From NCBI GenBank assembly GCA_023249405.1, contig JAHFCR010000006.1:1-64000 (forward strand): a stretch of 64,000 nt of DNA, in the 5' to 3' direction. The number at the start of each line of letters is the position of its first letter. The first letter of the stretch is position 1. A program made the translations under genes and the position numbers. The notes under the pieces are model-generated. The model was not told the DNA's origin. It saw nothing but the letters and a program-made list of their open reading frames with translations, and searched no databases. Source of the stretch: Peptococcaceae bacterium. Lineage in GTDB: Bacteria; Bacillota; DSM-12270; Thermacetogeniales; Thermacetogeniaceae. Positions 58,122 to 64,000 of this stretch are shown here, piece after piece.

Positions 58122-59147
58122 TCAGCTCTTGTCTATCGCTTCCCTGGCCGCTATCAACCGGCTGAACAGGTAGGTGAGGCCGGCGATGATGGCGATGCCC
58201 ACCGCCGCAGAGATTATGTAGCCAAAGGCGCTCTGCCAGAAGGCCGCGCTCTCCCCTCCCAGGCCCGGGATGCCGTAATCCGGAAGCAGGGCGTGCCAGC
58301 GATCGCTCAGGGCGGCCATTCCCTTGGGAATGAACCCGAACTTGTCCCTGATCTCATCGGTGCCCCACTCGCCCCAGGCGCCGCCGGGAGCCAGCAGGCC
58401 GATCGGGGTCAGCACGATCAGTAGAATCATAACGTACCACAGCTTGTTGAATCCCTCTTTAACCGCGGCTTGCGCCTTCGACGGCATGCCGATCAAGAAC
58501 AGCGACGGATCGCTCACCTGGAAGTAGCGCACCGCCAGTGCAGTCACAATCGCCTCGACCGGGCCGGCAACTGTCAGGTGGGCGAACAGCATGGCCGGCA
58601 CCGCCTGAGCAATCGTGTACGGGGCATACACCGGACCCACGTAGATCGCCGGCTGCAGGCCGAACTCGATCCCTGCGGCCAGGGCCGCCAGGTTGATGCC
58701 GACATAGCCGCCGGCCAGTCCCCCGATCCAGCGCCTGTATGAGGTGGCTTCAGTGTTGCCGGCGATCAGGCGGTAGACCCAGTAGGCAGTGAACGGCAGC
58801 ACCACAGCCATGTTAAAGCAGTTGAAACCAAAGGCGGTAATGCCCCCGTCGCCGAACAGCAGGGCCTGGATGGCCAGGGCGATAGTGACGCAGATGGTGG
58901 CCGCCCAGGGCCCCAGGACGATGGCCAGGAGGCTGCTGCCCACGGCATGCGCCGTGGTGCCGTCAGGGATCGGCACGTTGAACATCATCAGGATAAATGA
59001 GAAGGCCGCCCCGATCACCATCAACGGAATCAGCCTGGTCTGCAGGGTTTCCTTCACTTTTTTGACCGCCGTCGCCCAGAATGGCAGCATGACGACGTAG
59101 CCTACCACGCATGTTGCAGGACCCAAATACCCATCAGGAATATGCAC
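58122..59147 (-). CDS. cbiM: Cobalt/nickel ECF substrate-binding subunit with CbiN/PDGLE-like C-terminus
   Basis: A 341-residue membrane protein. It begins HIPDGYLGP, the N-terminal loop that coordinates Co or Ni with its His and free amino end, so GTG 59147 (GGAGG seven bases upstream) is the right start. Membrane motifs include GTTAHAVGSSLLAIVLGPW and DGGITAFGFNCFN. The C-terminal ~100 residues (SAAFWQSAFGYIISAAVGIA) look like the PDGLE/CbiN component fused to CbiM. It starts 38 bp after the UbiD stop, so both may be on one transcript. No cobalamin or NiCo riboswitch fits in that gap. Confidence 0.93.
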   Translation of the reverse strand: MHIPDGYLGPATCVVGYVVMLPFWATAVKKVKETLQTRLIPLMVIGAAFSFILMMFNVPIPDGTTAHAVGSSLLAIVLGPWAATICVTIALAIQALLFGDGGITAFGFNCFNMAVVLPFTAYWVYRLIAGNTEATSYRRWIGGLAGGYVGINLAALAAGIEFGLQPAIYVGPVYAPYTIAQAVPAMLFAHLTVAGPVEAIVTALAVRYFQVSDPSLFLIGMPSKAQAAVKEGFNKLWYVMILLIVLTPIGLLAPGGAWGEWGTDEIRDKFGFIPKGMAALSDRWHALLPDYGIPGLGGESAAFWQSAFGYIISAAVGIAIIAGLTYLFSRLIAAREAIDKS

Positions 59148-59185
59148 TGGTTTTCCTCCCCCATAAAAAAGACGGCGGCTCAAGA

Positions 59186-60634
59186 TTAATACTTAGAATA
59201 CTCGCTCAGAAACGGCCACTTCTTTACCACCTGAGACCCATCCCAATTGGCCACCACCCGTGGGTAATGCTCTTTCCACTCGAAAGGTCTGGTGGCATCC
59301 ACTATCGCCCTGGAAGTGGCCCACCGCCGGCCTCTTTTATCGCATGGGCTCATACGCGGGTCGAGCGGTGAGCCCCAGGCGCGGTGGATGATATCTACCG
59401 AAGAAGCCGGATCGGAACGCGTCAATACCGCCCACATCACATCCTCCAGGCTGGTGACGTCGATATCCTCATCCACCACCACGATGTAGCGTCCAAGCAA
59501 CGCTCCTATCTGGCAGGATGCGGCGACGTGCCCGGCCTGGGATGCGTGTCCCACATGTTCCTGCTTGATGCCCACCGCCAGCAGCAGGCGTCCGCCACCA
59601 ATCTCGTGCGCCCAACAGCCCTGAATATTGGGTACGCCGCTGAGACGCAAGCTTTTCTCCAGCATGGCAGACCGGAACACCGCTTTTAAGAAGGCAGTTT
59701 CGTCGGGGGGCTTGCTGTGCGGCGTGCCCAACAGGATCGGATTATGGCGATGATACACTGCCTCTATATCTATTACCGGCGCTATCGTTGTTTCCCCGTA
59801 ATATCCCGTCCATTCACCGAACGGGCCTTCCTTGGCCGTATTGTCGGGCTCAATAAAGCCCTCAAAGGCGATCTCCGCCTCGGCCGGTATGGGCAGACCC
59901 GTTTTGGGCCCGATCACCACGTTGACCGGCCTGCCGCACAGTCCGCCGGCCCAGTCCAATTCACTGGTCCCGGCAGGCACATCGTTGCAGGACGCCAGAA
60001 ACAGGAGCGGGTCCTCGCCAGTCGCCACCACCACCGGGCAACGCTCTTTTCTGGCATAATACTCTTGGAGATGCAGATAGCCGTGATGTCCGGGGACAAT
60101 ATGCACCGTGGCCTGGTTACCGGAAAGAGCCATCACGCGGTAGGTACCCAGGTTGACCCATGAGCCGTCATGGCTCTGGGTGATCACATTACAGCCGGTA
60201 CCGATATAACGCCCGCCATCTCCCTGATGCCATTTGGGAACGGGGAACTCCAGCAGATCGATCTCTTTGCCCTCGTGGCTGTTTTCAAAAATCGGCCCCG
60301 TTTTGATTACTGCCGGCTTTACCGGTTCCAGCTGTTCCAGACGGGAACATAAGGCACGGCTCAGCAGAAGCTTGTCCTGCTTTTCATCCAGGCCCAAGGT
60401 ATAAGCCAGGCGTTGCACCGAGTTAAAAGCATTGACGAGTATCCTGTAGCCCGCCGGGTAGTCGCAAACATGATCAAACAGCGCTGCCGGAGATCCAGGC
60501 TGCTTCTGCAGCATTTCCGTGATCGCTCCCACCTCATCGCGCCAATCGGCCCCCTGAATGTCGATCACGTCTTCCCGGTCGCGTATCCCCTGTAACCAGC
60601 TTCTCAGTCCATCTCCGTTGCCATTGGCCAGCAC
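59186..60634 (-). CDS. UbiD-family decarboxylase
   Basis: A 482-residue prFMN-dependent (de)carboxylase. It shows YIGTGCNVITQSHDGSWVNL, a central EIAFEGFIEPDNTAKEGPFG with the conserved acidic residues and the EWTGYYG region, and RRWATSRAIVDATRP near the C-terminus. GTG 60634 (GGAGGGG upstream) is the start. UbiD enzymes act on aromatic or alpha,beta-unsaturated acids. No UbiX is in the window, so prFMN must be made elsewhere. It is embedded between a transporter and the CbiMQO genes. The substrate is unknown. Confidence 0.92.
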   Translation of the reverse strand: MLANGNGDGLRSWLQGIRDREDVIDIQGADWRDEVGAITEMLQKQPGSPAALFDHVCDYPAGYRILVNAFNSVQRLAYTLGLDEKQDKLLLSRALCSRLEQLEPVKPAVIKTGPIFENSHEGKEIDLLEFPVPKWHQGDGGRYIGTGCNVITQSHDGSWVNLGTYRVMALSGNQATVHIVPGHHGYLHLQEYYARKERCPVVVATGEDPLLFLASCNDVPAGTSELDWAGGLCGRPVNVVIGPKTGLPIPAEAEIAFEGFIEPDNTAKEGPFGEWTGYYGETTIAPVIDIEAVYHRHNPILLGTPHSKPPDETAFLKAVFRSAMLEKSLRLSGVPNIQGCWAHEIGGGRLLLAVGIKQEHVGHASQAGHVAASCQIGALLGRYIVVVDEDIDVTSLEDVMWAVLTRSDPASSVDIIHRAWGSPLDPRMSPCDKRGRRWATSRAIVDATRPFEWKEHYPRVVANWDGSQVVKKWPFLSEYSKY

Positions 60635-60700
60635 TGCGATCCCCTCCGAAATTATAATTACTTGCGGCTAGGCGCCATGGCCGTCCTGTACTCACCCCGG

Positions 60701-60817
60701 TCAAGGCATACACTGGTATGGCGTCCTGCCAGGCCTGCTCTCCCGTATGGATAATCGCTGCGGTGAAACGGCCGCTCCGCCACCGCCCAGGATCAGCACA
60801 TCGCATTCGTATCGCAT
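60701..60817 (-). pseudogene. N-terminal fragment of an FAD-dependent oxidoreductase gene
   Basis: A good RBS (GGAGG) and ATG 60817 are followed by MRYECDVLILGGGGAAV, the dinucleotide-binding start of fumarate-reductase/succinate-dehydrogenase-type flavoproteins. The match is lost after ~17 residues, and a stop occurs at residue 39. The gene has been reduced to its 5' end. It sits between the transporter and UbiD genes; the rest of the 60635-61025 gap shows nothing. Confidence 0.65.
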
Positions 60818-61025
60818 AATGGCCTCCTTCCCTGGCGCTAAGCTCGCCATCAAAAATAGCTTTCTTGTCAACAGCCTGCCGGAGCGCCCTCATTCATCCA
60901 TGTCCGACCCAAAGACGGAGCAGTGTCAGGCACCCGCACAGGCTATTGTTTTGAAGCTTTAATTAATAGTGCAAGCGGTCAATCATTATAAACAAACAAT
61001 CCGTACCAGCCAATTGGCAGGCCGT

Positions 61026-62471
61026 TTAGATGCCGAACCCGGTAGCGCTAACGATCAGATATGCCACGAAAGCACCGATGATTGTAGCTATTGCCAGTGG
61101 AACATACATTTTTACCAGCAAGGAGTTGAATCGTGGACCATCCGTGACATCCTGCGCCAGGTAGACATAATAGGGCGGCATCTGGTAGGGGAACATCACC
61201 AGTTTGTCGTTCAGCACAGCGATCAGACCGAGAAATGCCAGCACCACTGCCGCCGACAGATGTTCTGCTTTTAATCCCCAGGTGATCAGCAAGGGCACTG
61301 CCAGGGTCAGGTTGTTCGGAGCGGGCAGCAGGAAATGGGCGATCAGGCTGATGACGACGGCGCCGACAGCGATGCCGATCAGCCCGAAGTGTGCCAGAGG
61401 ATCGAGGATTGGTCCGACCAGGGCCTTGGACAACACCTTAGTCATTCCGGTGGCGTTCAGAATGCCAGCCACACCTACCACTGCGCCGATCAACAGCGTG
61501 ATATCCCAGTTGATATCGCGCAGGGCCTTGCCCGGCAGCACGCCGATGCCCGGAAGGAATAGCAATCCCATCACGATCAGGGAGGCGAATCCCGGGCTCA
61601 GCTTAAGCGCATCCCCTGCAATCCACAGCACAATAGCCAACAGGAACATGCCCAGAACCTTCCACTCATTGGCGGTCATGGGTCCCAGCTCCGCAAAAGC
61701 CTCTTTTGTTGCGCGGCTGTCTTTTACCTTTTCCACCAATTCCGGTTCCGGACGCCCGAACATGGCCGAACCGCAAATGGCAAAGACCGCATAGATGATC
61801 GAAGGTATGACCATGACTAAAAACCACTGCGACCAACCTAGCGTTTTACCGGTTAACTGGGTGTAGAGGCCGAGCATGACGGCGTTGCCTGCTCCACCGG
61901 TCAGAAATGCCGTGCCGACGAAGGCATTGGTGGCGTTGCAGAAGTTATAGGTCAGAATACGGCTGAAATTGCTCTTGTTGGGCCGTCCCATAGTATCCAT
62001 GATAGAGCTGAGAACAGGTGACAGGATCCCGCTCCGGGCCGAACTGGAGGGTACCGCCATCAGGCAGACGTTAGCGGCATAGGCGGCGATGTTCAACCCC
62101 CAGAAACTGTTGAGTTTAGATAGCAGGAAGTAGGTCATCCGCTTGGACAGCCCCGTTTGCTGCATGGCCGCCCCGATGGCGAAAGCTCCCGCCATCAACC
62201 ACACCAAGTGATTGGTAAAACCCTGGAAGGCCACTTCCGGCTTTACCAGTTGGAAGGCCACTACCAGAGCAAGAAATAGCATAGAGGCGACACCCACCGG
62301 AATCGCTTCCGTCGCCCAGACCATGACGATCGGAATCAACAATCCTAGTACATGCCACCCGTTTACATTAACTCCTGCCGGCGCCGGTATGAAAAAGAAC
62401 GCTGCACCGACAATCACTCCAGCCAATAACAGTAAGTAAACTCTATTGCTGCGCGAAGCCTGATCGCTCAC
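61026..62471 (-). CDS. DASS/SLC13-family anion (di/tricarboxylate) transporter
   Basis: A 481-residue membrane protein with ~11-12 helices. It begins with an N-terminal VWATEAIPVGVASMLFL, typical of the DASS (divalent anion:Na+ symporter) family, followed by the repeats GAFAIGAAMQQTGLSKR and FLLPAPNNLTLAVPLL and the substrate-site-like SSSARSG. GTG 62471 has AAGGAGGAGG upstream. It probably imports a dicarboxylate or aromatic acid used by the adjacent enzymes. Confidence 0.9.
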   Translation of the reverse strand: MSDQASRSNRVYLLLLAGVIVGAAFFFIPAPAGVNVNGWHVLGLLIPIVMVWATEAIPVGVASMLFLALVVAFQLVKPEVAFQGFTNHLVWLMAGAFAIGAAMQQTGLSKRMTYFLLSKLNSFWGLNIAAYAANVCLMAVPSSSARSGILSPVLSSIMDTMGRPNKSNFSRILTYNFCNATNAFVGTAFLTGGAGNAVMLGLYTQLTGKTLGWSQWFLVMVIPSIIYAVFAICGSAMFGRPEPELVEKVKDSRATKEAFAELGPMTANEWKVLGMFLLAIVLWIAGDALKLSPGFASLIVMGLLFLPGIGVLPGKALRDINWDITLLIGAVVGVAGILNATGMTKVLSKALVGPILDPLAHFGLIGIAVGAVVISLIAHFLLPAPNNLTLAVPLLITWGLKAEHLSAAVVLAFLGLIAVLNDKLVMFPYQMPPYYVYLAQDVTDGPRFNSLLVKMYVPLAIATIIGAFVAYLIVSATGFGI

Positions 62472-62578
62472 AGGGCCTCCTCCTTAAATTTCCCCATCTT
62501 AAATTTCCCCATAATTGTTTTTATTAAGCGATCTTTGCGGGGGCCTTTACAGAACCCCCGCGCACATCGTTTTACAAC

Positions 62579-63154
62579 CTATTTTCTCTGCAAAGCGTCG
62601 AACTCCGGAGCGTTCTCCAACTGCACCAGCCAATCGTAGCCGAGATCCTTGAGCGTGCGGCAGGTGTTGGAGATGAACCGTAGCTTGTTGGTAGCGCTGG
62701 CATTGAAGTGTTGATGCTCTACCAACGGTGGGATGTACACGAAAAATCCTGCCTGCCACGGAAGCTTCTTCGGCTCCTGAGCCCACTTCCAGATGTAGGT
62801 GTCCTGGAGTTCGGGATCCGGATCCCAGTGCAGGTCGTATCCTTCGCCCTCGAGAACGAAAATCATTTCCTCGCTGGCGTGCCTGTGCTTGCCAGAACGA
62901 CTACCCGGAGCGATCTCCTGGATATACATGTTAACCGCATATTCCCGCAGACCCAATTGCTCGTTGATCAAATGCCGCAGCCAGCCCTGCGGGGACAGTT
63001 CCCAGGGCTGGTCCTCGGCGGCGAGTACTTTCGGCGCCACTGCATCCAGGGCGCGGAATTTCTCCGCCTTTTCCAGCCACGTTTGATAGTGCGCAGCTGT
63101 TTTGGTGCCGACATTGTTTTTCAGTGCTTCTTCGAAAGGTACTAACTCGGACAT
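62579..63154 (-). CDS. Cupin-domain protein with full metal motif
   Basis: A 191-residue cupin from ATG 63154 (GGAGG just upstream). Motif 1 is SGKHRHASEEMIFVLEGEG with His-x-His and the Glu in the expected place; motif 2 is YIPPLVEHQHFN with His. A metal (Fe, Mn, Ni or Co) is therefore likely bound. A helical N-terminal half precedes it. It resembles the half-units of gentisate-type dioxygenases, but in an anaerobe an isomerase, hydrolase or sensing role is as likely. It lies 44 bp after a second cupin gene. Confidence 0.82.
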   Translation of the reverse strand: MSELVPFEEALKNNVGTKTAAHYQTWLEKAEKFRALDAVAPKVLAAEDQPWELSPQGWLRHLINEQLGLREYAVNMYIQEIAPGSRSGKHRHASEEMIFVLEGEGYDLHWDPDPELQDTYIWKWAQEPKKLPWQAGFFVYIPPLVEHQHFNASATNKLRFISNTCRTLKDLGYDWLVQLENAPEFDALQRK

Positions 63155-63198
63155 TAATGCCACCTCCATAAGATTGTGTAAGCCCCAAGCCCATCTTC

Positions 63199-63738
63199 CT
63201 ACAGTTCGTCTTCCTTTGGCGGAATGTAATCTGCGCCCTCGGCCGGCTTTTCAGGCGGCATCTCGACGTTCTTCTGCCACAGCAGGTTGAAGAAGATGTA
63301 GGTCGGCTTTGCCTTGACTACCAGCATCTTGCAAGGCTTGGTCTTGCTGCTGTTGAAGTGCTGGTGGATGCAGCCGTTGTGAACGATGGCGCAATCCCCG
63401 GTCTTCCAGGGGTACTTTTTGCCGTCATGGATCTCGTAGCCCTCGCCGTCCAGGATGTAAAAGACAGCGCTATTCTGATGGCCGTGTTTTTGGGTGTGCC
63501 CACCCGGGGCCAGGTATTCGATGTGCGACTCGATCGACTGCATGATCCCGTCATCCGGCTGCATGATGTCCTTGTTCCACATCTGGGGCCCGCCGGTGTA
63601 CTTGCGGCTTCTCAGGTCAATAACCCGCGGCTGTTCGTACAGCTTGTCCCGCAAATCCTTCATACCATAGACGCCCTTGACTTCGCGAACCCATGATCTT
63701 ACTTTGGTAAATACGTCTGGTGCCGAACCTTCGCTCAT
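63199..63738 (-). CDS. Cupin-domain protein lacking the motif-1 glutamate
   Basis: A 179-residue cupin. Motif 1 is HTQKHGHQNSAVFYILDGEG, where Ala stands in place of the usual Glu; motif 2 is AIVHNGCIHQHFN, sharing HQHFN with its neighbour. The metal site may therefore be altered. The tandem arrangement of a complete and an incomplete cupin suggests a split bicupin or heterodimer. The RBS GGAGG precedes the ATG. It is the first gene of the minus-strand block; the 63739-64000 region upstream should contain its promoter, but none was clear. Confidence 0.82.
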   Translation of the reverse strand: MSEGSAPDVFTKVRSWVREVKGVYGMKDLRDKLYEQPRVIDLRSRKYTGGPQMWNKDIMQPDDGIMQSIESHIEYLAPGGHTQKHGHQNSAVFYILDGEGYEIHDGKKYPWKTGDCAIVHNGCIHQHFNSSKTKPCKMLVVKAKPTYIFFNLLWQKNVEMPPEKPAEGADYIPPKEDEL

Positions 63739-64000
63739 GTAACTTCCTCCATTCTGGTTTTTTTACTGGTAACCATTTGCTTGCAATCTAACGGCGCTAT
63801 CCCCGCAGTCACCTCCTCGACACATAATGACGAAGACGATATTCTTGCTTGCCTCATTTTTCAGTATAGTTATTGGCATCTGCCACGGACAGTGGGCATG
63901 CAGCCTAAAAGACCAGCACCAACGGTCATTATGTCGTGTCCACATGGCCTACTCTGAGGTCCCCTATCGTACACCCGAATGTTATACTTCTAGTCATGTT

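Noticed and set aside
63763-63945. 60-residue minus-strand frame at the right end
   Set aside because: Odd composition and no homology or RBS.

Overview
The window looks like a chromosomal segment of an endospore-forming, anaerobic, moderately high-GC Firmicute, most like the Peptococcaceae/Desulfotomaculum-Pelotomaculum group. Evidence: a SpoIIP gene, a GerP-family spore germination cluster, Spo0A-type boxes (TGTCGAAA) upstream of envelope genes, S-layer homology (SLH) proteins, a PerR-rubrerythrin pair, a corrinoid-activator (RACo-like) protein, and strong GGAGG ribosome binding sites with frequent GTG/TTG starts. The genus assignment is inference.

Layout. 0-4.2 kb: the 3' end of a reverse transcriptase overlaps by 4 bp a secreted protein with a C-type-lectin-like (DUF6273-type) domain, followed by a large SLH surface protein. 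This resembles the right part of a diversity-generating retroelement (DGR). 4.4-7.3 kb: perR-rubrerythrin operon and a RACo-like iron-sulfur ASKHA protein. 7.4-9.6 kb: spore module (three GerPA/GerPF-like peptides, an Hsp20 protein, a divergent GerPC-like protein). 9.6-14.3 kb: DUF4342 protein, zinc alcohol dehydrogenase, UbiB/AarF kinase, and a formate/nitrite channel with an unusual Cys-bearing N-terminus. 14.4-17 kb: a structured palindromic element, then hutP, a HutP-type attenuator and hutH. 17-21.7 kb: inositol monophosphatase, deoC, a Lys-rich membrane protein, a GIY-YIG protein, a YitT protein, and a DUF2089 pair. 22-29.6 kb: heterodimeric ABC exporter, an XRE regulator with clear operators, acyl-ACP thioesterase, BrnT-type toxin-antitoxin pair, lipase, and a BtuF-like protein. 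30-34.3 kb: cell-wall enzymes (deacetylase, NlpC/P60, SLH amidase). 34.6-41 kb: MarR-regulated efflux operon (two HlyD-like adaptors plus a second heterodimeric ABC exporter). 41.4-44.8 kb: AT-richer accessory stretch with an unknown regulator, a 20-bp perfect palindrome, a sigma-54 activator and a decayed corrinoid protein gene. 44.8-48.8 kb: deacetylase, antitoxin, spoIIP, a Gln-rich protein, DUF2325 and a FeoB remnant. 48.9-55.9 kb: MarR plus metal P-type ATPase, secreted hydrolase, cadA-cadC. 56.2-63.7 kb: one long minus-strand block with two cupins, a DASS anion transporter, a flavoprotein remnant, a UbiD decarboxylase, the CbiMQO cobalt/nickel importer and a tiny membrane peptide.

How it fits together. 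The cell-envelope and spore genes are consistent with a sporulating, S-layered cell. Metal handling recurs (PerR, CadC/CadA, MarR/P-type ATPase, CbiMQO, FeoB remnant). The 56-64 kb block may be a coordinated uptake and decarboxylation pathway for an organic, possibly aromatic, acid, with metal supply attached. The most notable items are the DGR-like locus at the left edge, two genes (hutP and a GIY-YIG gene) whose only well-placed start is ATA, the hut attenuator, the channel with the Cys-rich leader, and the UbiD-cupin-ECF block. No tRNA, rRNA or CRISPR array was seen.
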